From NCBI GenBank assembly GCA_900547455.1, contig URGV01000055.1:1-11035 (forward strand): a DNA stretch of 11,035 nt, given 5' to 3'. The translations under genes were made by a program, and so were the position numbers. Origin of the DNA: an uncultured Oscillospiraceae bacterium. Its GTDB lineage: Bacteria > Bacillota > Clostridia > Oscillospirales > Ruminococcaceae. Positions 5,904-11,035 of the stretch are shown one piece after another; position 1 is the first letter of the stretch, and each line of letters starts with the position of its first letter. The notes beneath the pieces were generated by a model. It did no database searches and was not told the DNA's origin. It saw only the letters and a list, made by a program, of their open reading frames with translations.

Positions 5904-6872
5904 ATGAGGAACATCCAGATGGCAAAGGGCGCGCACACGGTGGTCAACCGCTGCGCCAGGGTAAAACCGGGGGAAACGGTGCTGATTGTCACCGAGCCTT
6001 CCCGCATGAGCATCGCCGAGGAGCTGGGAGCGGCGGTCTGCTCGGCGGGCGGCGAGCCGGTCTTTTGCAGCATCCTGCCCCGCGAGCGGGACGGACAGGA
6101 GCCGCCAGCCCCCGCAGCGGCGGCGATGAAGGCCGCCGACGTCTTTTTGTGCGTGGTGGGCAAATCCATCACCCACACCCAGGCGGTCAAGGAGGCGGTG
6201 GCACAGGGCGCACGCGGGCTGGTGCTCACCCACTTCACCGAGGAGATGCTGGTGCGCGGCGGCATCGAGGCCGACTTCCCCGCCATCGCCCCCACCTGCA
6301 GGGCGATCGCCCAGGCGCTGCAGGGCGCCCAGACGGTTCACCTGACCAGCCGTCACGGCACCGACCTGACCTATTCCGCCAAGGGCCGCCGCGGCAACGC
6401 GCTGTACGGCGTGGTGGAGCCGGGCGAATTTTCCACCATCCCCACCATCGAGGCCAACGTCTCCCCGCTGGAGGGCACCGCCAACGGCGTCATCGTCGCC
6501 GACGCCAGCATCCCCTATATCGGCATCGGCGTGCTGGAGGAGCCGGTGGTCTGCCGGGTCAAGGACGGGCGCATCACCTCCATCGAGGGCGGCCGCCAGG
6601 CGCAGATGCTCAAAGACGACCTTGCCAGCAAGGCCGACCCCAACGTCTACAACATCGCCGAGATGGGGATGGGCCTCAACCCAAAATGCCACTTCTGCGG
6701 CTTCATGCTGGAGGACGAGGGCGTGGAGGGCTCGGTGCACATCGGCATCGGCACCAGCATCACGCTGGGCGGCACCGTCAAGGCCGCCTGCCACTACGAC
6801 CTCATCATGACCGGCGCCACCGTGGTCGCCGACGGCAAGGTGCTTTTGCAGGACGGCGTGGTGCAGCTGTAG
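5904..6872 (+). CDS. M29 aminopeptidase/NicX-like metalloenzyme
   Basis: This is a 322-residue soluble protein with no signal peptide or membrane segment. The C-terminal third carries the best family marks: IAEMGMGLNP (251-260), GFMLEDEG (266-273), VHIGIG (278-283) and CHYDLIM (296-302). In M29 metallo-aminopeptidases and in 2,5-dihydroxypyridine dioxygenase (NicX) relatives, an H-x-D near the C-terminus binds the metal; here that is His297/Asp299, with His279 and Glu253 as further candidate ligands. The ligand assignment is by analogy, not alignment. Databases usually call such proteins leucyl aminopeptidase or NicX-like. I cannot tell peptide cleavage from another reaction on the sequence alone, and a ring-opening dioxygenase would be surprising in an anaerobe. 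GGAGGG lies 7 bases before the ATG. It is a single-gene unit with its own promoter and terminator. Confidence 0.85.
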   Translation: MRNIQMAKGAHTVVNRCARVKPGETVLIVTEPSRMSIAEELGAAVCSAGGEPVFCSILPRERDGQEPPAPAAAAMKAADVFLCVVGKSITHTQAVKEAVAQGARGLVLTHFTEEMLVRGGIEADFPAIAPTCRAIAQALQGAQTVHLTSRHGTDLTYSAKGRRGNALYGVVEPGEFSTIPTIEANVSPLEGTANGVIVADASIPYIGIGVLEEPVVCRVKDGRITSIEGGRQAQMLKDDLASKADPNVYNIAEMGMGLNPKCHFCGFMLEDEGVEGSVHIGIGTSITLGGTVKAACHYDLIMTGATVVADGKVLLQDGVVQL

Positions 6873-6899
6873 GCTTGACCTTTTCCCCGATAACAAAGC

Positions 6900-6945
6900 A
6901 GCCCCGAAGAACAGCTCCATGAAGCTCTCTTTCGGGGCTATTTTT
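6900..6945 (+). terminator. Intrinsic terminator of the M29/NicX-like gene
   Basis: AGCCCCGAA (6900-6908) pairs perfectly with TTCGGGGCT (6931-6939), with a smaller AGCTTC-type hairpin in the loop, and is followed by ATTTTT. It begins 27 bases after the stop codon. Confidence 0.9.
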
Positions 6946-7001
6946 AAAAAGAAAAGCTGCCTGCGCGAGGGAAAAACTTCCTCAACGCAGCATCTCAGAC
7001 G

Positions 7002-7033
7002 CGAATTGCGTCCAGGCTCAGCCTGGCAATTCG
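7002..7033. repeat. Large imperfect palindrome between facing terminators
   Basis: CGAATTG (7002-7008) and CCAGGCT (7012-7018) pair with AGCCTGG (7020-7026) and CAATTCG (7027-7033). This gives 14 base pairs around a single central C with one 3-base bulge (7009-7011). A competing small hairpin, GACGC/GCGTC around GAATT, overlaps its left arm. There is no gene in this segment. Confidence 0.7.
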
Positions 7034-7035
7034 AT

Positions 7036-7073
7036 AAAAAAAGAAGGTCCCACAAATGGGACCTTCTTTTTTT
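7036..7073. terminator. Bidirectional terminator after the serine tRNAs
   Basis: A perfect 17-bp stem with loop CAAA: seven A then GAAGGTCCCA on one side, TGGGACCTTC then seven T on the other. On the minus strand it begins immediately after the encoded CCA of the GCU tRNA. On the plus strand it would back up the terminator at 6900-6945. Confidence 0.92.
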
Positions 7074-7167
7074 GGCGGAGAAGGGGGGACTCGAACCCCC
7101 GCGCCAGTTTTTAGACCGACCTACGCCCTTAGCAGGGGCGCCTCGTCACCAACTTGAGTACTTCTCC
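7073..7167 (-). tRNA. tRNA-Ser (anticodon GCU)
   Basis: On the minus strand the acceptor stem GGAGAAG/CTTCTCC, a D-arm with CTC/GAG, the anticodon stem CGCCC/GGGCG around loop CTGCTAA, a long type II variable arm (GTCGGT/ACTGGC with two wobble pairs), and the T-arm GGGGG TTCGAGT CCCCC are all visible. The anticodon GCU reads AGC and AGU serine codons. The discriminator base is G and the 3' CCA is encoded (7073-7075). It follows the UGA serine tRNA on the same strand and ends exactly at the terminator. Confidence 0.96.
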
Positions 7168-7256
7168 AGATTGGTAAGCGGATTACGCTTGTATTCACTT
7201 TTGGAAACAGCCGTGCTAAATTCGTTCCTTTTCCTCTGCCGCTAAAGAAGATTCTT

Positions 7257-7343
7257 TGGCGGAGAGGGTGGGATTCGAACCCACGGCTCTTGCGAGTCAC
7301 TAGTTTTCAAGACTAGCTCCTTAAACCACTCGGACACCTCTCC
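7257..7343 (-). tRNA. tRNA-Ser (anticodon UGA)
   Basis: On the minus strand the acceptor stem is GGAGAGG/CCTCTCC, the anticodon stem CTAGT/ACTAG encloses loop CTTGAAA with anticodon UGA, the type II variable arm has a CTC/GAG stem with loop GCAA, and the T-arm is GTGGG TTCGAAT CCCAC. Discriminator G and the 3' CCA (7257-7259) are encoded. It should read UCA and, by wobble, other UCN codons. It is the first gene of a two-tRNA unit; 89 bases separate it from the GCU tRNA, with a small hairpin AAGCG/CGCTT in the spacer. Confidence 0.96.
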
Positions 7344-7360
7344 ATCTAGCAACGATGATT

Positions 7361-7389
7361 ATTTTATCATAACGGATTCAAAAAGTCAA
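7361..7389 (-). promoter_or_regulatory. Promoter of the tandem serine tRNAs
   Basis: On the minus strand TTGACT (7384-7389) and TAAAAT (7361-7366) are 17 bases apart, placing the start about 10 bases upstream of the UGA tRNA. An alternative -10, TATGAT, would leave a spacer of only 12 bases and is less likely. Confidence 0.7.
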
Positions 7390-7402
7390 GGGACTTTTTG
7401 AA
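7377..7402. repeat. 11-bp inverted repeat over the tRNA -35 box
   Basis: TTCAAAAAGTC (7377-7387) and GACTTTTTGAA (7392-7402) are perfect inverted copies separated by AAGG. The left arm and spacer overlap the -35 box of the tRNA promoter. Confidence 0.65.
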
Positions 7403-7448
7403 AAAATATCCAAGGGGGGATAAAGTTCCTCCCCGTCCTCCCTAAAGT

Positions 7449-7473
7449 GGGGGCAGGGCCCCCTGCGGCCCCT
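7449..7473. repeat. GC-rich self-complementary element resembling positions 50-73
   Basis: GGGGGCAGGG followed by GGCCCCT at the far end is shared, same orientation, with 50-73 of this window; only the middle bases differ. It contains the inverted repeat GCAGGG/CCCTGC. The surrounding non-coding stretch from 7403 to 7586 otherwise shows one weak bulged hairpin (7505-7532) and no convincing gene. Confidence 0.45.
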
Positions 7474-7586
7474 GATTCGGTCTTTTTCTGCGTCTAAAGT
7501 TATCCCGGGTGCAAGTACCAGCGCAGCACCGGCGGCATGTTTGCGTTTTTTCAAAGAAAGGTTAGCGAAAGATGAAAAAGGGCATC

Positions 7587-7615
7587 AAAAAAGAGGGCCA
7601 GCGCCCCCTTTTTTT
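7587..7615. terminator. Terminator of the rRNA methyltransferase gene (bidirectional shape)
   Basis: A-run (7587-7592), then a stem of GAGGGC with GCCCCC (one A/C mismatch) around loop CAGC, then a T-run (7609-7615). On the minus strand it overlaps the TAA stop codon of the methyltransferase and ends in six T. Confidence 0.85.
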
Positions 7616-9119
7616 ATTTTGATAATGATGCGATGCATTCGCAGTGCCCTGTCTGCGGGAACATGTCCACCGGCTGGATGGCCTCGACCCGATACCCTCC
7701 GGCGGCCAGCACGGCAAGGTCGCGCTTCTGCGTCTGCGGATTGCAGGAGATGTAAACCACCCGCTTTGGTCCCAGCGCGCACAGCGACCGCAAAAACGCC
7801 TCGTCGCTGCCGGAACGCGGCGGGTCCAGAAAGACGACGTCCACCCCTTCCCGCTCCTGCGCCATCCGGGTCATAAAGCGGCCCGCATCCTCGCAGATAA
7901 AGGTCGCGTTGCGCACCCCGTTGCGCTTGGCGTTGGCGATGGCGTCCTGCACCGCGTCGCGGTTGAGCTCCACGCCGATGACCTCCTTGGCCTGCCCGGC
8001 GGCGATCAGCGAGATGGTCCCGATGCCGCAGTAGGCGTCCAGCACCCGCTCCTGCCCGGTCAGCTGCGCCATCTGGATGGCCCGCTGATACAGCGCCTCG
8101 GTCTGGACGGGGTTGACCTGGTAAAACGACCGCGGCGAGATGGCAAAGCGCAGGCCGCACAAGCTGTCCTTGATGAAGCCCTTACCGTACAGCACCCGCT
8201 CCTGGGTTCCCAGCACCATGCTGGTCTGCTTGGGGTTGCAGTTCATCACGATGGTGGTGATCTCCGGGTGCTTCTCCCGCAGCAGCGAGACAAACCGGCT
8301 GCGCGCCGGGAAGATGGGCGAGGCGGTCACCAGCACCACCATCACCTGCCCGCTGGCAAAGCCGGTGCGCACCAGGATGTGGCGCAGCAGCCCCGTGCCC
8401 CTGTCCTCGTCGTAGGGCTGGATGCGGCACTCCCGCATGATCTGCCGGACAGAGGCTGCGATCTGCTCGGCACGCTCATCCTGAATCAGGCACTTTTCTA
8501 CCGGCACCACCCGGTGGCTGCTCTCCTCATAGATGCCGCTGACAATCCGTCCCCGCCCGTCCAGCGAGAAGGTAGCGTGCGCTTTGTTGCGGTAGCGCCA
8601 GGGCTCGCTCATCCCCAGAATCTGGTAGAACTTCGCCCCCTGCGCGATGTATTCCTGCATCAGCTGCTCCACCGTGCGCTGTTTAAGCGCAAGCTGCCCA
8701 TCGTAGGAAAGATGCTGCAGCCGGCAGCCGCCGCATCTGCCAAAGACCGGACAGCGCGGCCTGACCCGCTCGGGTACAGCTTTGTCCACCCGCACAAGCT
8801 GCGCGCGCTGCTTTTTTCTGCCGGAGACAGCGACCGTCCCCTCCTCCCCGGGCAGCAGCCCGCCGACGGCAAAGGACACCCCTTCGATCTGCACAATCCC
8901 GTTTCCGTCCTCGTCCAGGGCGGTGCAGCGGGCCGCATACTCGCCTTCTTCCAGCCGGTCAAAATCCTCTGCCAGCTCCCAGCCCTTTCCAAACGGATGG
9001 GGCTTTTTCTTCTGCGGGCGCTTTGCCCCAATCTCCTGATAAAACGGCTTTTTCGGCCCTGCGTTTGCCGGACGGCTGCCCGCCTTCCGGTCCTTTTTCA
9101 GCGGTTTTTTCTTTGCCAC
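7614..9119 (-). CDS. rlmD: 23S rRNA (uracil-C5)-methyltransferase, RlmD/RlmCD (RumA) family
   Basis: This 501-residue protein methylates a uracil C5 in 23S rRNA using S-adenosylmethionine. In order it shows a lysine-rich N-terminal tail (1-45), a TRAM domain (about 55-112), an iron-sulfur cluster site with Cys123, Cys129 and Cys132 (C-x5-C-x2-C) plus Cys210, and a Rossmann methyltransferase domain. The last carries DAYCGIGT (361-368), LDPPRSG (431-437), the nucleophile Cys459 in SCNP, and a catalytic-base Glu494 in QTGHCECI. All catalytic and cluster residues are present. In Gram-positive bacteria one enzyme, RlmCD, can modify both U747 and U1939, so the exact target is open. I chose the GTG at 9117-9119: GGGGGAG lies upstream at normal distance and the product begins with a basic tail. 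An in-frame extension to 9281 would read through the promoter region. Transcribed alone, divergent from dpaA. Confidence 0.93.
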   Translation of the reverse strand: MAKKKPLKKDRKAGSRPANAGPKKPFYQEIGAKRPQKKKPHPFGKGWELAEDFDRLEEGEYAARCTALDEDGNGIVQIEGVSFAVGGLLPGEEGTVAVSGRKKQRAQLVRVDKAVPERVRPRCPVFGRCGGCRLQHLSYDGQLALKQRTVEQLMQEYIAQGAKFYQILGMSEPWRYRNKAHATFSLDGRGRIVSGIYEESSHRVVPVEKCLIQDERAEQIAASVRQIMRECRIQPYDEDRGTGLLRHILVRTGFASGQVMVVLVTASPIFPARSRFVSLLREKHPEITTIVMNCNPKQTSMVLGTQERVLYGKGFIKDSLCGLRFAISPRSFYQVNPVQTEALYQRAIQMAQLTGQERVLDAYCGIGTISLIAAGQAKEVIGVELNRDAVQDAIANAKRNGVRNATFICEDAGRFMTRMAQEREGVDVVFLDPPRSGSDEAFLRSLCALGPKRVVYISCNPQTQKRDLAVLAAGGYRVEAIQPVDMFPQTGHCECIASLSK

Positions 9120-9167
9120 TTTTCTTTCTCCCCCTGTTTTTGTCGCATGTAGTCTTTTGTTGCTGCT

Positions 9168-9176
9168 ATTATACCA
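9168..9176 (-). promoter_or_regulatory. Extended -10 promoter of the rRNA methyltransferase gene
   Basis: On the minus strand TGGTATAAT gives a perfect -10 (9168-9173) with the TG extension. No good -35 is seen at 16-18 bases upstream, which fits an extended -10 promoter. The start would be about 40 bases before the GTG codon. Confidence 0.6.
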
Positions 9177-9244
9177 CAAAGGGCCGGCTTTTGAAAATGC
9201 TTTTTGCTCCCCGGCGCACCGCTTTGAACCAAAATCCAACTTTT

Positions 9245-9273
9245 TCATAGGATGGACTATCCCGCATATCGAT
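9245..9273 (+). promoter_or_regulatory. Candidate mother-cell sigma (E/K-type) promoter of dpaAB
   Basis: TCATAGG (9245-9251) and CATATCGAT (9265-9273) are separated by 13 bases. They partly resemble the -35 (ATA) and -10 (CATA) elements of sporulation sigma factors E and K. There is no vegetative TTGACA/TATAAT pair here. In Bacillus subtilis the homologous genes are made in the mother cell under sigma K. The match is partial. Confidence 0.4.
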
Positions 9274-9300
9274 CCTGTCAAACCCTACGGAGGTGGTTTT

Positions 9301-10215
9301 GTGAATCTGTTCAATCCCAGCGCCGTCTTTGGCGTCGTCGGCGGAGACTTCCGTCAGGCGGCGCTGGCCAAAGGCCTTTTGGAGGACGGGTACCCCGTCC
9401 GGGTCTTCTGCATCGAGCGGCCGCCGCAGTTTTTGCCTTCCCAGCTGTGCTGCGAGAATCTCGACGGCCTTTCCGGCTGCGACGCCGTCGTCCTCCCGCT
9501 GCCGGTCAGCAACGACGACCGGCTGCTCAACGCCCCGCTCAGCACGGCCTGTGTCCCCCTCTGTGACCTCTTTTCCCGCTGCCGTTCGGATGCGCTGCTC
9601 TTTGGCGGAAAGGTCTCCCCGGCCCAGCAGCGGCTGGCACAGCAGTTTGGGCACACCATCCACGACTATCTTAAGCGGGAGGAGATGGCCGTCCTCAACG
9701 CCGTCCCCACCGCGGAGGGGGCGGTGAACCTTGCGATGAACGAGCGCGCCAGCACCCTGTGGGAGAGCCGCTGCCTGGTCACCGGCTTTGGCCGCTGCGC
9801 CAAGGCGCTGGCCCTGCTGCTCAAAGGCTTTGGCGCCCGCGTCACCGTCGCCGCCCGCAAGCAGGGGGACCTGGCCTTCGCCCGCACGCTGGGGCTGCAG
9901 ACCATTCCCCTGCGCCAATTGCAGGAGGTGCTGCCCCAGCAGGAGATTGTGTTCAACACCATCCCCGCCCCGGTGCTCACCCGCGCGCTGCTGGAGCAGC
10001 TGCAGCCCGAGTGTTTGATTATCGACCTTGCCTCCCGGCCGGGCGGCGTCGACTTTGAGGCGGCGGGAGAGCTGGGGCTGAAAACCATCTGGGCGCTCTC
10101 GCTGCCGGGCAAGGTGGCCCCCATCACCGCCGGCGGCATCATCCGCGACACCGTCCTGCACATGATGGCGGACCTTGCAGGCAGCTGTCCGCCCTCCCCA
10201 ATCTTATCCAAATGA
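9301..10215 (+). CDS. dpaA: Dipicolinate synthase subunit A (SpoVFA/DpaA)
   Basis: This is a 304-residue protein, close to the roughly 300 of known DpaA. With DpaB it oxidises the lysine-pathway intermediate (dihydrodipicolinate or its hydrated form) to dipicolinic acid, the calcium chelator of the spore core. It acts in the mother cell late in sporulation. An N-terminal Rossmann-like strand and turn (GVVGGDFRQAALA, 11-23) is followed by a second NAD(P)-binding segment, VTGFGRCAKALALLLKGFGA (160-179), and by the family-typical C-terminus LPGKVAPITAGGIIRDT (268-284). The GTG at 9301 is chosen because GGAGG lies 7 bases upstream; the frame stays open upstream but has no such site. dpaB begins 10 bases after the stop, its ribosome binding site overlapping the stop region. 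The gene shows that the organism can make spores. Confidence 0.94.
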   Translation: MNLFNPSAVFGVVGGDFRQAALAKGLLEDGYPVRVFCIERPPQFLPSQLCCENLDGLSGCDAVVLPLPVSNDDRLLNAPLSTACVPLCDLFSRCRSDALLFGGKVSPAQQRLAQQFGHTIHDYLKREEMAVLNAVPTAEGAVNLAMNERASTLWESRCLVTGFGRCAKALALLLKGFGARVTVAARKQGDLAFARTLGLQTIPLRQLQEVLPQQEIVFNTIPAPVLTRALLEQLQPECLIIDLASRPGGVDFEAAGELGLKTIWALSLPGKVAPITAGGIIRDTVLHMMADLAGSCPPSPILSK

Positions 10216-10219
10216 GGTG
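10214..10219 (+). promoter_or_regulatory. Ribosome binding site that fixes the TTG start of dpaB
   Basis: GAGGTG overlaps the last two bases of the dpaA stop codon (10213-10215) and lies 6 bases before the TTG at 10226. No in-frame ATG has comparable spacing, so translation of dpaB is probably coupled to that of dpaA. Confidence 0.7.
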
Positions 10220-10225
10220 AAGCAA

Positions 10226-10822
10226 TTGAGTAGCAATTCCTGTTCCAACCGTCCTGTCCAGGTCGGCTTTGCGCTGACCGGCTCGTTCTGCACCTTCCAT
10301 CAGGTGATCGAGCAGATGGAGGCCGTGGCTGCCCACCCGGACTGGCAGGTCATCCCCATCCTCTCCCCCAACGCCTATGAGACCGACACCCGCTTTGGCA
10401 AGGCCGCGGATTTCCGCGAGCAGATCGAGCGCATCTGCGGCCACGAGATCTGGCACACCATTGCCCAAACCGAACCCATTGGCCCCAAGAAGCTGCTGGA
10501 TGTGCTGCTGGTCGCCCCCTGCACCGGCAACACGCTGGGCAAGCTGGCCAACGGCATCACCGACACCAGCGTGACCATGGCGGTCAAGGCCCATCTGCGC
10601 AACGCCCGCCCGGTGGTGCTGGCGGTCTCGACCAACGACGCGCTGGCCAACGCCGGCAAAAACATCGGGCTGCTTTTCAACAGCAAGAACATCTACTTTG
10701 TCCCGATGCGCCAGGACAACGCCACCGGCAAGCCGACCTCGGTGGTGGCGGACTTTACCCAGATTGTTCCGGCGGTGGAGGCCGCCCTGCAGGCGCGGCA
10801 GGTGCAGCCGCTGTTTTGCTAA
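10226..10822 (+). CDS. dpaB: Dipicolinate synthase subunit B (SpoVFB/DpaB), flavoprotein fold
   Basis: This 198-residue protein matches the roughly 200 of Bacillus SpoVFB and belongs to the flavoprotein (phosphopantothenoylcysteine decarboxylase-like) superfamily. Recognisable segments are GFALTGSFCTF (14-24), the nucleotide-binding-like APCTGNTLGKLANGITD (97-113), and RPVVLAVSTNDAL (128-140) near the C-terminal third. It is the partner of DpaA in making dipicolinic acid. The best start is the TTG at 10226 preceded by GAGGTG; starting at the ATG at 10175 would add 17 residues overlapping dpaA without a ribosome binding site. The operon ends here: a terminator begins within the TAA stop codon. 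Downstream lysine-pathway genes (asd, dapA), which follow dpaAB in Bacillus, are not seen in the remaining sequence. Confidence 0.94.
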   Translation: MSSNSCSNRPVQVGFALTGSFCTFHQVIEQMEAVAAHPDWQVIPILSPNAYETDTRFGKAADFREQIERICGHEIWHTIAQTEPIGPKKLLDVLLVAPCTGNTLGKLANGITDTSVTMAVKAHLRNARPVVLAVSTNDALANAGKNIGLLFNSKNIYFVPMRQDNATGKPTSVVADFTQIVPAVEAALQARQVQPLFC

Positions 10823-10846
10823 AGGGGGCTTGCGCCCCCTTTTCCC
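10821..10846 (+). terminator. Intrinsic terminator of dpaAB
   Basis: AAAGGGGGC pairs with GCCCCCTTT around loop TTGC, followed by further T. It starts inside the stop codon of dpaB. Confidence 0.9.
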
Positions 10847-10884
10847 TTTTTGTCCTCGCTTCCGTGGGCGGGTGAGCTCTTTGC

Positions 10885-10959
10885 GAGGGGCTGCGCTCCC
10901 TCGGGAGCAAGTCGCCAGACTTGGCTCCTGCTCCCCGATATGCGGGCGCTCCGCCCCGC
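10885..10959. repeat. Three consecutive GC-rich hairpins in the terminal intergenic region
   Basis: Hairpin 1: GAGGG/CCCTC (10885-10902). Hairpin 2: GGAGC-AAGTC with GACTT-GCTCC and one bulged G, loop GCCA (10904-10928). Hairpin 3: GCGGGCG with CGCCCCGC and one bulged C, loop CTC (10942-10959). No T-runs follow, so these do not look like terminators. From 10847 to the window end I see no convincing gene. The last bases (AGAAGG at 11030-11035) could be the ribosome binding site of a gene starting just beyond the window. Confidence 0.5.
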
Positions 10960-11035
10960 GCCCCGGGTGACTTTCGTTTCAGGCCGCTTTACAATACAAG
11001 TGCAACAGAAAAAATAAAAAGAGTGACTCAGAAGG

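Noticed and set aside
5745..7055. Minus-strand open frame of 436 codons
   Set aside because: It runs antisense to the M29/NicX-like gene and through that gene's promoter and terminator. The forward protein is recognisable and this one is not.
7541..7615. Short plus-strand frames (one from 7538, one from 7572 of about 15 codons) before the terminator at 7587
   Set aside because: They run into the terminator hairpin, and there is no good ribosome binding site or recognisable product. The run of lysine codons reflects A-rich sequence.
7644..9152. Plus-strand open frame of 502 codons opposite the rRNA methyltransferase gene
   Set aside because: Antisense to a gene with complete catalytic and iron-sulfur motifs; low-complexity shadow product.
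9169..10161. Minus-strand open frame of 330 codons opposite dpaA
   Set aside because: Gly/Asp/Arg/Gln-rich shadow; dpaA on the other strand is clear.
10988..11016. Vegetative promoter near the right end (TTTACA followed by A-rich sequence)
   Set aside because: No acceptable -10 box lies at 16-18 bases; the downstream bases are just A-rich.

Overview
The window suggests a GC-rich, low-oxygen Firmicute of the class Clostridia, probably within Oscillospirales; that placement is inference. The supports are strong Gram-positive Shine-Dalgarno sites (GGAGG), consensus vegetative promoters, encoded tRNA 3' CCA ends, a LmrCD/YfiBC-type ABC exporter pair next to a MarR regulator, and a dipicolinate synthase operon, which marks an endospore former. 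I see no mobile element, CRISPR array or phage gene.

Region 1 (about 1-5900) is a drug-efflux block on the minus strand. A MATE transporter (4249-5577) has its own promoter, a leader that looks like a transcription attenuator, and its own terminator. Downstream, a second consensus promoter (-35 at 4167-4172) drives marR (3611-4066) and two overlapping ABC half-transporter genes (1891-3636 and 72-1907). The two half-transporters are complementary: one keeps an intact catalytic Walker B/H-loop and the other an intact signature motif, so together they should form a heterodimer with one active and one degenerate ATP site. Between the marR promoter and its ribosome binding site lies a regular array of alternating TCAA/TTGA half-sites, a strong candidate for an autoregulatory MarR operator.

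Region 2 (about 5750-7400) holds a divergently transcribed metal-enzyme gene of the M29 aminopeptidase/NicX-like family (5904-6872) with a near-perfect promoter and terminator. It converges on two minus-strand serine tRNA genes (UGA at 7257-7343, then GCU at 7073-7167). The segment between the two facing terminators contains a large imperfect palindrome.

Region 3 (about 7400-11035) contains an RlmD/RlmCD-type 23S rRNA uracil methyltransferase on the minus strand (7614-9119, GTG start). Divergent from it is the dipicolinate synthase pair dpaA-dpaB (9301-10822, GTG and TTG starts), closed by a strong terminator. The last 190 bases are non-coding and carry three GC-rich hairpins in a row.

The genes are individually familiar. 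The observations most worth following are regulatory: the half-site array in front of marR, and the three-way alternative RNA folding in the MATE leader.
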